Positions 34,930 through 43,114 of a stretch of DNA of 55,109 nt are shown here, in pieces. The stretch comes from Nitrospinaceae bacterium. Lineage in GTDB: Bacteria > Nitrospinota_A > UBA7883 > JAJDBK01. The notes under the pieces are model-generated. The model made no database searches. It had not been told where the DNA came from and saw nothing but the letters and a program-made list of their open reading frames with translations. Location of the stretch: positions 1-55,109 of the forward strand of contig JAJDBK010000058.1 of assembly GCA_029261405.1 (NCBI GenBank). The letters are read 5' to 3'. Both the position numbers and the translations under genes were made by a program. Positions within the stretch are counted from its first letter, which is position 1. Every line of letters begins with the position of its first letter.

Positions 34930-35660
34930 AAGCCGTATACGAGAGTTACCGAAGTTTTTGTATCGGTCGCCTCCACTCCTTCTTTCGGTTTCGAATCGTT
35001 CCTGACCTCAAGCGCCAATCCCACGGCGACCTGCCCGACCAGCAGAGCCTTGACTGAAGTTATGGCGTCAGTGACCGTCCCCTTCTCGCCGCTTACACTT
35101 TTTATCGATTGAGAAAATTTGACACTTCCGTTTATTTTCCAGGAGAAATCGACGGCGCCGCGGAGAATTAACTCGTCCTCCACCGGCCCCGCATCCGGCT
35201 TGCTGTGTCGTCCTCCCGGACCAGCTTCAAGGAGAAACTCCATCGTTTCAGATTTGAAAAGATGTCTACCATAACCTATAACTTCATAATACCGGTATTT
35301 GTATCCGCTCTGCCGGTCGTTCTCATAAGAGAGACTCAGCAAGAGATAGTCCTTTTCGGCGATTTTGTAGTGTTCATCCAGGTTAGCGTTGAATTTTTGG
35401 GCGTTATCACCGCTATCGCTCTCCCCTGTGGAGTGATATAGCTTTGTTGCTCCTTTATGGGTCCAATTATCCGTTTCTTTTTGAACCGTAAGCCCGGCGT
35501 TGAAGTTTGTTGTGGAACTGTTTCCGCTGGTCGATATGGCGCCTAACTCCGCTTCGCTCTTCAAATCGTCAGCTGACTCTGCGAAGACAATCTGCGGGAA
35601 TGCCAGAATCATGACAAAAACCGCAATCTGGAACATTTTAAGCCCTGAATTCTTTTGCAT
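34926..35660 (-). CDS. DUF481 (YdiY-like) outer-membrane beta-barrel protein
   Basis: A signal peptide of about 27 residues ends QIVFA. The mature protein consists of alternating amphipathic strands (AELGAISTSGNSSTTNFNAG, YLLLSLSYENDRQSGYKYR) and ends with phenylalanine (TSVTLVYGF), as expected for outer-membrane barrels. The GNSS...F start and the YENDR motif are typical of the DUF481 'salt-induced outer membrane protein' family. Function is unknown. Convergent with the FliL-like gene; its start lies 27 bp from that of the divergent MetH activation protein. Confidence 0.88.
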   Translation of the reverse strand: MQKNSGLKMFQIAVFVMILAFPQIVFAESADDLKSEAELGAISTSGNSSTTNFNAGLTVQKETDNWTHKGATKLYHSTGESDSGDNAQKFNANLDEHYKIAEKDYLLLSLSYENDRQSGYKYRYYEVIGYGRHLFKSETMEFLLEAGPGGRHSKPDAGPVEDELILRGAVDFSWKINGSVKFSQSIKSVSGEKGTVTDAITSVKALLVGQVAVGLALEVRNDSKPKEGVEATDTKTSVTLVYGF

Positions 35661-35687
35661 AAAGCTGTCTATGATAAACTATTTTCC

Positions 35688-36323
35688 ATGGTCATGCAGA
35701 ACGGCAAAAAAACAGTGGTTTCCAACATCCCATTCACCATAGAACCGTTGCGGGTGATGAGGGAGATGAAAATTCCACACTTGAAAAGCCTCGAGGAGAT
35801 ACCGGAAAAACCACTGGCGGATTCGATCAGAAAAGCTATTGATACCGGTTATTCGCTTATTCACGGCAAAGGTGTATACGCCACCTACAGCCTCTCCCCG
35901 GAAGGTGACGAACCAGACCTGACTGGCCTGTTCAGCGGCGAGAAGATCGTAAAGCTGATGACCGAATGCGACTACGTCACTTTACTGGTCTGCACCATTG
36001 GTCCCGATCTTGAAACAGAGGTTGAGAAACTTCAGGAAAAAGACGGAATGTCGAGCGCCTACTCCCTTGAGATGGTAGGTGGATGGATGGCCGACTACAT
36101 GGCTGACCGACTCGACGAGCGAATCGAGCGGGACATCGTAAAAGCCGGATACGGGCGTACCATGCGTTTCTCGCCCGGATACGGGAGCTGGGACCTGTCC
36201 AGCCAACCGATGCTACTAAACCTCGCAGGGGCGGAGAAGATCGGCGTCGCCCTTACCGACACCAACATAATGATTCCCCGAAAATCGGTCTCAGCCGTCA
36301 TCGGATGGCAGAGAAAAAGCTGA
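35688..36323 (+). CDS. MetH reactivation-domain protein (stand-alone)
   Basis: 211-residue protein corresponding to the C-terminal SAM-binding activation domain of cobalamin-dependent methionine synthase. The diagnostic RFSPGYGSWDLSSQ and IGVALTDTNIMIPRKSVSA blocks are present. In E. coli this domain is part of MetH and reductively remethylates oxidised cob(II)alamin. Here it is a separate protein placed 49 bp before a metH that lacks it. I start at ATG 35688; ATG 35694 and TTG 35655 are in frame, but no site is strong. The electron donor is not evident. Confidence 0.9.
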   Translation: MVMQNGKKTVVSNIPFTIEPLRVMREMKIPHLKSLEEIPEKPLADSIRKAIDTGYSLIHGKGVYATYSLSPEGDEPDLTGLFSGEKIVKLMTECDYVTLLVCTIGPDLETEVEKLQEKDGMSSAYSLEMVGGWMADYMADRLDERIERDIVKAGYGRTMRFSPGYGSWDLSSQPMLLNLAGAEKIGVALTDTNIMIPRKSVSAVIGWQRKS

Positions 36324-36372
36324 TATAATCCTTCGCTTACCCTATTTTTACACTGCATAAAGAACGACGATA

Positions 36373-38778
36373 ATGACTCTACTTTCCGACCTGCAAAAGA
36401 GGATACATATACTTGACGGCTCCGCCGGGGCCTTGTTGCAAGACAGGGGGCTTCCCTCCGGGCATGCGCCAGACCTGTGGAACCTCGAAAATCCGCAGGC
36501 TATCGAGTCGATGCACAGGGAGTACGCGGAAGCCGGAGCCGATATCGTCATCACCAACACTTTCGGCGCGTCCCGCCTGCGCCTTGCGGAGTATGGCGCC
36601 GAGGGGAGACTTAAGGATATAAACAGGGCGGCGGTCAGGCTTGCCAGAAGAGGCGCTCCTGGTCGTTACGTCGCCGGAGACGTGGGGCCGCTCGGAGGAA
36701 TCATGGCGCCATCGGGGGAGATATCCTTCGATGAGGGGGTTTCCATATTTCGCGAACAGATATCAGTGTTGGTCTCCGAAGGTGTGGACCTTATCGTCAT
36801 AGAGACGATGTTTGATCTGATGGAGATGAAAGCCGCCGTCATAGCGGCCAACGATGTGAGGGGATCAATTCCTCTCATGGCTTCCATGACTTTCACCGCC
36901 GATGGATTGACAGATACGGGTACCGACCCTGTTACCGCGGCTATCACCCTGGAGGGGTTGCAGGTCGATATAGTGGCGGCAAACTGCTCTATAGGTCCGG
37001 GACCGATGGTCGAGGTGGTGGAGCGTCTCGCAACGGCCACACACCTTCCGGTCGCCGTTCAGCCGAACGCCGGTCTGCCGAAAAATATCGCTGGCAAAAC
37101 GGTCTTCGAGATGGGGATGGGTGAACTGGCTTCGTTCGGACCCTCCTTCGTCAAGGCTGGCGCGAATATCGTGGGTGGCTGTTGCGGCTCCACTCCCGAT
37201 TACATACGTCAGATCGCAGGCGAACTGAAAGGCCTCAAACCAGAATCAAGAGTGGTCCGGACCTCCAGCATGGCCTTCACTTCGGCAACCATGGTTGTGT
37301 ACGCCGGGGAGGGGGAGAGTTTTGTCAAGGTTGGCGAGAAGATAAACCCGACTGGCCGAAAGAAGTTTGCCGAATCGATCAAGGAAGGTCGCCTGGATAT
37401 GGTGCTGGCCGAAGCCAGAAAACAGATGGAACATGGCGCCACCGCCCTCGACGTGAACGTCGGTGTGCCGATGACCGACGAAGCCATGAACATGGGTCGA
37501 GCTATCACATCCTTGCAGAACGTCGTTCCGTTACCGCTGGTGATCGACAGCTCATATGTCTCTGCCCTGGAAGCGGGGTTGCAAGTCTATCCCGGCAAGG
37601 CCCTTGTCAACTCCATCAACGCCGAGCAGGAGCGGCTCGATGAAATAACACCGATAATAAAACGGTACGGCGCATCTGTGATTGCTCTTCTGGCAGGAGA
37701 CTTTATCCCGGAAAAAGCTATCGACAGGGTAAAGGTGGCTGAAAAGATCCTGCGTCATCTGGAGGATAACGGCGTCCCGAAGGAGAGGGTTATCTTCGAT
37801 TGTCTCGCTCTGGTGGTCTCCGCCATGCAGGAGGGGGCAAGACAGACCCTCGATACCATCAGGATGGTGAAGCAGGAGTTCGACGCGCCTACTATTGCGG
37901 GTATATCCAACGTCTCCTTCGGGCTTCCGGAACGAAAACTTATAAACAACTCGTTTCTCGGAATAGCCATAGGCGCCGGTCTCGACGCCGGTATCGTCAA
38001 TCCGTACGATCCAGACATGACACACGCTGTCGCCGCCGCTTCCCTCTTCTCCGGGCGAGACCCTTCCTGCCGATCCTTCATAGATATGATGGAGACAAAA
38101 GAGGAGGATTCACAAGAGAAGAAAACAGGACCGGTAACGACCCGCGAAAAGGTGAACCACTGCATACTCGAAGGTGACAAAGAGTCGATAGTAGCCCTCA
38201 CCCAACAGGCTCTCGATGAGGGGATCGACGCTATGGAGCTATTCGTTGACGTAATGACACCGGCCATAAGACACCTTGGAGAGCTCTTTGCGCAGAGGAA
38301 AAAGTTTATACCCCACCTCGTCTCCGCCGCCGACACCATGAAAAGAGGTGTAGCGGTTCTCGATCCGATCCTGAAAGCGGGCCGGGGCGGGAAAGAGGAT
38401 AAAGGAACCATAATATTCGCCACAGTAAAGGGTGACATCCACGATATCGGCAAGAATGTCTGTGTAATAATGTTGGAAAACTTCGGGTTCAACGTCATAG
38501 ATCTCGGCAGAAGCGTTCCGATGGAGGATATTCTGGAATCGGCGAAAGAGAACAACGCTTCCATCATCGCCCTCTCCGCCCTGATGACCACAACCATGAT
38601 GCAGATGAAAAAGGTTGTGGATGAGGTTAAAGCGGAAAACCTTCCTTGCAAGGTGATGGTGGGAGGAGCGGTCGTAACCCGTGGGTTCGCCGCCGAGATA
38701 GGGGCGGATGTTTACGTTAAGGATGTCGGGGGTGTGGTCCCCGCGACAGAAGATCTGATGAAACTGTGCCGGGTATGA
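36373..38778 (+). CDS. metH: cobalamin-dependent methionine synthase, without activation domain
   Basis: Transfers methyl from methyltetrahydrofolate to homocysteine through cobalamin. Domains in order: homocysteine/zinc domain (about 1-290, with NCSIGPG and GGCCGSTPDYIRQ zinc cysteines), pterin-binding domain (about 315-580, starting VGEKINPTGRKKF), cobalamin cap and Rossmann domain (about 600-801). The cobalamin-ligand motif is D688-IH-DIG (H690). At 801 residues it lacks the roughly 330-residue activation module, which is supplied by the preceding gene. The stop overlaps the lipoprotein start (ATGA). I see no cobalamin riboswitch upstream. Confidence 0.96.
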   Translation: MTLLSDLQKRIHILDGSAGALLQDRGLPSGHAPDLWNLENPQAIESMHREYAEAGADIVITNTFGASRLRLAEYGAEGRLKDINRAAVRLARRGAPGRYVAGDVGPLGGIMAPSGEISFDEGVSIFREQISVLVSEGVDLIVIETMFDLMEMKAAVIAANDVRGSIPLMASMTFTADGLTDTGTDPVTAAITLEGLQVDIVAANCSIGPGPMVEVVERLATATHLPVAVQPNAGLPKNIAGKTVFEMGMGELASFGPSFVKAGANIVGGCCGSTPDYIRQIAGELKGLKPESRVVRTSSMAFTSATMVVYAGEGESFVKVGEKINPTGRKKFAESIKEGRLDMVLAEARKQMEHGATALDVNVGVPMTDEAMNMGRAITSLQNVVPLPLVIDSSYVSALEAGLQVYPGKALVNSINAEQERLDEITPIIKRYGASVIALLAGDFIPEKAIDRVKVAEKILRHLEDNGVPKERVIFDCLALVVSAMQEGARQTLDTIRMVKQEFDAPTIAGISNVSFGLPERKLINNSFLGIAIGAGLDAGIVNPYDPDMTHAVAAASLFSGRDPSCRSFIDMMETKEEDSQEKKTGPVTTREKVNHCILEGDKESIVALTQQALDEGIDAMELFVDVMTPAIRHLGELFAQRKKFIPHLVSAADTMKRGVAVLDPILKAGRGGKEDKGTIIFATVKGDIHDIGKNVCVIMLENFGFNVIDLGRSVPMEDILESAKENNASIIALSALMTTTMMQMKKVVDEVKAENLPCKVMVGGAVVTRGFAAEIGADVYVKDVGGVVPATEDLMKLCRV

Positions 38779-39362
38779 ATATGAAATCGAGGTCGATGGC
38801 TCATGTCACCCAACTGATCGTGGCGGTGGTTGTAATGTTTATATTCCCGGCTTGCTCAGGAATATCGACCTATCGCTACATCAACATCTACTCCATCGTT
38901 AGCCCTAAAGAGTCCGCCGAAAAAGTCTACCAGGATCGCGTAATTAACGTTCGCTTCTGGATAGACGAAAAAAAGGTCCATTTCGAACTTGAAAACCTTT
39001 CTGATGAACAGATCATAATCCACTGGAACAAAGCGGCCTACGTCAACGTGGACGAGAAGAAATACTCCCTGTCAAACTCCGAATATGTCTTTACAAAAGA
39101 CCGGTTCAACCCGCCATCCAAGGCAGTCCCGGCGGGCGAATCGATAATCGATTATGTTGTTCCTGTAAATAACGTAGAAAAACTCGAAGAGTGGACCTGG
39201 TACATCTATCCCCTCTTTAACCTCTCTGATAAACGAGCCATCGATAACAGAGGAAAAGTTATCGGAGTCGATCTGCCAGTGGAATACGCGGGAGAAATCA
39301 GAACATACACCTTCCGATTCAAGGTAACAAACGTGACCCCACACCTCCACAAAACCCAATAG
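38775..39362 (+). CDS. putative lipoprotein, unknown function
   Basis: 195 residues with a lipoprotein signal peptide: the hydrophobic stretch VTQLIVAVVVMFIF is followed by the lipobox FPAC. The mature part looks beta-rich (VRFWIDEKKVHFELENLSDE, TYTFRFKVTNVTP) and could be an immunoglobulin-like domain. The ATG at 38775 overlaps the metH stop by four bases; a GTG at 38766 is less likely. There is no link to methionine metabolism apart from position. Family not recognised. Confidence 0.8.
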   Translation: MNMKSRSMAHVTQLIVAVVVMFIFPACSGISTYRYINIYSIVSPKESAEKVYQDRVINVRFWIDEKKVHFELENLSDEQIIIHWNKAAYVNVDEKKYSLSNSEYVFTKDRFNPPSKAVPAGESIIDYVVPVNNVEKLEEWTWYIYPLFNLSDKRAIDNRGKVIGVDLPVEYAGEIRTYTFRFKVTNVTPHLHKTQ

Positions 39363-39391
39363 GCGCGTGGCGCACGATGACCGGCCCGTAT

Positions 39392-39505
39392 TTATTGATC
39401 CACCTTCGGTGTTAGTTCAGGCTTTTTTTCCCAATTGGCAATGGCCTCTTGTGGTGTTCGATAATCCAGGTTGCTCTGGAGCCTGTAGCGGTTATATTCA
39501 CTCCT
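39392..39505 (-). pseudogene. IS3-family transposase C-terminal fragment
   Basis: On the minus strand the frame ending at the TAA (39392-39394) reads EYNRYRLQSNLDYRTPQEAI..., the integrase-core C-terminus pattern (YNxxRxxSxLxYxTPxE). It is open for only about 37 codons and is cut at its 5' side next to the IS5 fragment. It differs in sequence from the IS3 tail at the left edge of the window. Confidence 0.7.
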
Positions 39506-39521
39506 TCATTGTTAATTAATG

Positions 39522-39700
39522 ACAATCGGTTATCCTTGGCAACACCACCCCAACAGCCAGCGCGGCCAGGTAAATGTCGCTCCAGCAATGCCCATACCCT
39601 TATCAGATATATCGTGCCGCCTATGTGAGGCTGTCATATCAACCCTCCTGTTGGCCTGATATGATTCTACACTATACTATTTCGCACCTCGTGACGACAC
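39522..39700 (-). pseudogene. remnant of an IS5-family element (start region of transposase plus one end)
   Basis: Matches 54932-55103 of the IS5-type element at the right edge of the window over the whole stretch. It includes the terminal GTGACGACAC and the region coding RRHDISDK. This copy keeps the ATG start (MTASHRRHDISDK), where the larger copy has ACG. It has an extra G after AAG that breaks the frame. The rest of the element is missing and the join is beside the IS3 fragment. Confidence 0.8.
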
Positions 39701-39765
39701 TGTCTGGCGCCATATTATTTCTTCCGGCATATTTTTCTCTTCTAATTCAGATTTAAATCACTTCG

Positions 39766-40587
39766 TCAGGTTCTTGATCCACGTTTAAAAATTACCGCGA
39801 AGAAAAACAGCGTGGTGGCGCAAAGGACTATGGAGGCGCCCGATGCGAAATCGAAATAGTAAGAAAGCGTCAGGCCGCAGACTACCGATACAAAAGCCGT
39901 TACCACAGACACTACGAACTGTTTGTAATAATCATCCACCGCCACAAGGGCCACCGCGCCCGGTATTACCAGAAGGGCGGAGACGAGAACTATGCCCATA
40001 AGTTTGATCGACACCACCACTGTGATGGCGATAGTGGCCATTAGCAGGTCTTGAAGCCGATCAACGTTGACTCCCGATACCCTGGCCCACTCCTCGTCGA
40101 AGCAGTAAGCGAAAAACTCCTTGAATAAAAGGGCGATGGTCAGGATCACAACAGCGCAGGCTGTCAAGGCGACATAAAGGTCACCCGTCGATACGGCGAG
40201 AATCGAACCGAACAGGTATGAAAACAGATCGACACCGCCTCCTTCTTTCATGCCGAGGCATATAACTCCGATCGACATGGAGAAGGCAAAGATTATTCCC
40301 ACCGTAACATCTTCGTGTAAACGGTCCTTGCGGGAGAGCCATCCTATCAACAGCCCAACCATTAACGAAAAAACCAGCGCCGACAATGTCAGGTCGATTC
40401 CAAGCAACGCTCCAATGGCCACCCCGCCGAATGCGGAATGAGAGACTCCCACGCCTATAAAGGATAGCTTCTTTAATACAACGATCACGGAGAGGACCGC
40501 CAGAGTCACACCGACGATAATCCCTACCGCCATGGCGCGAACAATGAACCCGTGTTCAAACATTTCCGGCATCAGGTCGATTATCAC
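39766..40587 (-). CDS. metal (Zn/Mn-type) ABC transporter permease
   Basis: 273-residue permease of the ZnuB/MntC/TroC family with about eight helices. SFIGVGVSHSAFGGVAIGALLGI carries the conserved GxSHxAFGG pattern, and GVNVDRLQDLLMATIAITVVV and LVSALLVIPGAVAL are family blocks. It overlaps the ATPase gene by four bases. The metal is not fixed by the permease; zinc or manganese is likely. Confidence 0.92.
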   Translation of the reverse strand: MIIDLMPEMFEHGFIVRAMAVGIIVGVTLAVLSVIVVLKKLSFIGVGVSHSAFGGVAIGALLGIDLTLSALVFSLMVGLLIGWLSRKDRLHEDVTVGIIFAFSMSIGVICLGMKEGGGVDLFSYLFGSILAVSTGDLYVALTACAVVILTIALLFKEFFAYCFDEEWARVSGVNVDRLQDLLMATIAITVVVSIKLMGIVLVSALLVIPGAVALVAVDDYYKQFVVSVVTAFVSVVCGLTLSYYFDFASGASIVLCATTLFFFAVIFKRGSRT

Positions 40588-41369
40588 CCTTCGTCGTGAG
40601 GTTTTAGCGTCCGGTGGGGGACATCGTGGTGGTGCATGATAAGTTCCATCTCTTCCCCATACGATTTCCCGATCAATGCGTCAGCCACCACCTTCTCTGG
40701 TGAGTCGTGGCAGACAAGTCTCTGGTTTAAACAGAGAAGGTCGTCCACATGGGACGAGATTACACCTATATCGTGAGATACGAGGATGATGGTGATGTTG
40801 AGTTCCTTTTGCAACCGATGCAGGAGTGAATAGAATCTGTCCTGTGAGAGAGCGTCTATTCCTGTGGTCGGTTCGTCTAAAAGGAGTAGCTCCGGGTTTC
40901 CTACCAAAGCCCTTCCAATCAACGCTTTCTGTCGTTCTCCGCCTGAGAGAGAACCGAAATGCCGGTCTGCAAGATCGGTTATTCCGAGCCGGTCAGAAAC
41001 GTTTCTGACGGCGATCCGGTCTTTTTCGCCCGGAAAACGGAAAAGTCCGAGGTTCGCTAACCTCCCCATCATTACAACGTCGGAGGTTTTTATCGGAAAG
41101 TTGTAATCGGCTCTAATAGACTGTGGCACGTATCCGATGGCGCTCCGGTTCACCCCCGGTTGATTTCCGCAGATAAGGATGGAACCGATATCCGTCTTCG
41201 CAAGTCCGATCAACGCTTTAAGAAGGGTTGTTTTTCCGGCTCCGTTCGGTCCCACAAGCCCGGTAAAACTCCCCTTTCTGACAGAAAAGGTGATGTCGTC
41301 GAGGACCAGGCGCCCTGAAATGGAGATAGTAAGACCTGAGACTTCAATAGCGTTATCCCCCGACACCAT
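40584..41369 (-). CDS. metal (Zn/Mn-type) ABC transporter ATP-binding protein
   Basis: 261 residues with Walker A GPNGAGKTT, signature LSGGERQK, Walker B LLLLDEPTTGID and switch SHD. GYVPQSIRADYNFPIKTSDVV is typical of ZnuC/MntB-type ATPases. The C-terminus carries a histidine-rich stretch (MHHHDVPHRTLKPH), possibly a metal sensor. It overlaps both neighbours (1 bp with the JAMM gene, 4 bp with the permease). The binding protein (ZnuA type) is not adjacent. Confidence 0.92.
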   Translation of the reverse strand: MVSGDNAIEVSGLTISISGRLVLDDITFSVRKGSFTGLVGPNGAGKTTLLKALIGLAKTDIGSILICGNQPGVNRSAIGYVPQSIRADYNFPIKTSDVVMMGRLANLGLFRFPGEKDRIAVRNVSDRLGITDLADRHFGSLSGGERQKALIGRALVGNPELLLLDEPTTGIDALSQDRFYSLLHRLQKELNITIILVSHDIGVISSHVDDLLCLNQRLVCHDSPEKVVADALIGKSYGEEMELIMHHHDVPHRTLKPHDEG

Positions 41370-41839
41370 CAGATCCCGCTTTTGACAAAGGATTTTTCAT
41401 CAGCGTTCCAGGTGAAGATGGCAACATCCTTTACCTCCCCCTCCTTGATCGAAATCACCACGTTGGAGGCCTCCGGGAATGATGGCTCGTCGGTGCCGGC
41501 CCACATGGCGGCTTTGTGGTCTTCATCCGACCAATAAGCGTCGTGATCGGGGTGGGAGTGGTAGAAGCCTATCACTTCAAGACCCATCGAATTCGCATCC
41601 TCGAACGCCAGGCGCACATCTTTCGGGTCCATGAAATATCCGGTATCGGCGCCCCGTTCGTAGGTGTCGGGATATTTTTCTTTCAGCTTGTTCTGAATGT
41701 TGGCGCAGGGGCGCACCCGGTTTTTCGCTGGATCGTCAAGATCACCGATTATCACTCCGCAACTCTCGCTCGGATATTCACTTTTGGCGTGTTTGAACAT
41801 CGCATCAAGGTCGCGCCGCAGAAGTTTTACAGGTTTCAT
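41369..41839 (-). CDS. JAMM/MPN (M67-family) metallopeptidase
   Basis: 156 residues. Full JAMM motif: E25 in YPSESCGVIIG, then H94-S-H96-P and SDED with S104 and D107 (HSHPDHDAYWSDED). Small bacterial JAMM proteins can cleave C-terminal extensions from ubiquitin-like sulfur carriers (Mec/ThiS/MoaD type), or act in unrelated pathways. No sulfur-carrier or cysM gene is adjacent. It is first in the operon with the metal ABC transporter (1-bp overlap). A zinc supply-and-use link is plausible but unproven. Confidence 0.9.
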   Translation of the reverse strand: MKPVKLLRRDLDAMFKHAKSEYPSESCGVIIGDLDDPAKNRVRPCANIQNKLKEKYPDTYERGADTGYFMDPKDVRLAFEDANSMGLEVIGFYHSHPDHDAYWSDEDHKAAMWAGTDEPSFPEASNVVISIKEGEVKDVAIFTWNADEKSFVKSGI

Positions 41840-41874
41840 CCCATTTCCGTTAGCTTTTCATATCAGGCTCTTAT

Positions 41875-41903
41875 ACCATAATGGAGATCGATATTTCGCT
41901 CAA
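41875..41903 (-). promoter_or_regulatory. candidate promoter of the JAMM-metal transporter operon
   Basis: On the minus strand TTGAGC (41898-41903), a 17-base spacer and TATGGT (41875-41880), 36 bases before the start codon. I see no clear Zur or MntR palindrome over it. Confidence 0.4.
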
Positions 41904-41932
41904 TTAATTTTATAACAACAAACCATACCTCC

Positions 41933-42862
41933 ATGAAAACTGTAAAACTCTCCTCCCTTGACATCACACCGATCACCCTCGGAACCTGGGGTATAGGCGG
42001 TCCTCCTTTCTGGGGTGAGACCACGGAAGCTGTGGCGGTCGATACGATTCAGACCGCTATAGATTCCGGCGTGAACTGTATCGATATGGCCCCTGTCTAC
42101 GGCTTCGGAAGGTCTGAAGAGATCGTAGGGAGAGCTATCAAAGGGAAACGGGATAAGGTTGTAATCGCCACAAAATTCGGGTTGCGCTGGAAATCCCCCA
42201 AACTTGCGCACCTGTATAAGGATACTTCGGAGAACTCGATCAGGGAGGAGCTTGAGAACTCTCTGCAAAGGCTGGGTACAGACTACATCGACCTTTATCA
42301 ACTCCATTGGCCCAACCCTGATACATCGCCTGAAGAATCGATGGAGACTCTGGTCAAGCTGAAGGATGAAGGAAAAATTCGTGAAATCGGTGTCAGCAAC
42401 CTCGACAGCGCCTCTCTTGAACGTGTTTTACAATACGCTCCGGTAGCATCCTTGCAACCTTGTTACAACATGCTTCAAAGAGAGGTTGAAGATGAAACCC
42501 TTCCGTTTTGCAAAGAGAATAGAATCGGCGTTCTGGCCTACAGCCCTCTAGCTTCCGGGTTGTTAACCGGAAAATATAACGCGACAAGCGATTTTGACGA
42601 TTGGCGTGGCAAAAAAAACTTCGGTCTGTTCGTAAAAGAGAAATGGGAGCCTGCCATGAAAAAAATCTCACGACTCAATAACATCGCCGACAGGAGCAAT
42701 ATGCCCTTAAACCATATAGCCATAAGGTGGTTAACAAGGCAAGCCGGGGTGACCTCCGTTATCGTAGGCGCCAACAGTGGTGAGCAGATAAAAGAGAACC
42801 TGAAAGCATTCGATTCAACTATAAGGGAAGAGGCGTGGAGCGAGATAGAGGCTATATTATAA
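41933..42862 (+). CDS. aldo/keto reductase
   Basis: 309-residue NADPH-dependent oxidoreductase of the AKR superfamily. The catalytic tetrad is visible: D51 and Y56 (DMAPVYGFGRSEE), K81 (VIATKFG) and H125 (LYQLHWPNPD). VSNLDSASLERVL and the cofactor-binding VIVGANSGEQIKENL follow. The substrate is not deducible. Its TAA lies against the convergent DUF3343 stop within TTATAA. Confidence 0.94.
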   Translation: MKTVKLSSLDITPITLGTWGIGGPPFWGETTEAVAVDTIQTAIDSGVNCIDMAPVYGFGRSEEIVGRAIKGKRDKVVIATKFGLRWKSPKLAHLYKDTSENSIREELENSLQRLGTDYIDLYQLHWPNPDTSPEESMETLVKLKDEGKIREIGVSNLDSASLERVLQYAPVASLQPCYNMLQREVEDETLPFCKENRIGVLAYSPLASGLLTGKYNATSDFDDWRGKKNFGLFVKEKWEPAMKKISRLNNIADRSNMPLNHIAIRWLTRQAGVTSVIVGANSGEQIKENLKAFDSTIREEAWSEIEAIL

Positions 42863-43114
42863 TTCCGGCGTCCATTGACCATCTTTCGATTTTCTGAAAA
42901 AACCGACGAACCGTAAAGCCTCATCACTGATCACCGCTACCGCTGAGGCGTGTTTCTCATCAGGCAGACTGAGGGCCATCTGGCACGACGAGCTTATCAC
43001 TCTCGGTTTCATGATTGCCCTGACTTTAATTCTTCTCTCCTTGAACGCCCGTTCCGCACGCATGGTTTCGTGGGTCGATTCAAATACGGCGATCAGCTCC
43101 CCTTTTATACTCAT
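42857..43114 (-). CDS. DUF3343 family protein (putative Se/S carrier-like)
   Basis: 85 residues matching the short DUF3343 pattern: FESTHETMRAERAFKERRIK, then KPRVISSSCQMAL with the conserved cysteine (C44). Members occur beside selenium-metabolism genes and are proposed to handle persulfide or selenium. It overlaps the cysteine desulfurase-like gene by four bases, which supports a shared pathway. Biochemistry is not established. Confidence 0.78.
   Translation of the reverse strand: MSIKGELIAVFESTHETMRAERAFKERRIKVRAIMKPRVISSSCQMALSLPDEKHASAVAVISDEALRFVGFFRKSKDGQWTPEL

Larger units (their letters stand above)
39363..39765. other. 403-bp region without an intact gene; two degraded IS fragments
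   Basis: Between the lipoprotein gene and the metal-transport operon I find only a truncated IS3 transposase tail (39392-39505) and the end of an IS5-type element (39522-39700), followed by about 65 AT-rich bases. Confidence 0.7.

Noticed and set aside
36324-36372. Cobalamin or SAM riboswitch before metH
   Set aside because: Only 49 bases separate the genes and none of the conserved elements of either riboswitch is present; the activation gene's start is also crowded by a divergent gene.
37755-38651. Minus-strand open frame (298 codons) within metH
   Set aside because: Antisense shadow of metH, low-complexity Ser/Ile composition, no start context.
41839-41932. Zur box between the metal operon and the aldo/keto reductase
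   Set aside because: No palindrome resembling a Zur site was found; only a moderate promoter is supported.
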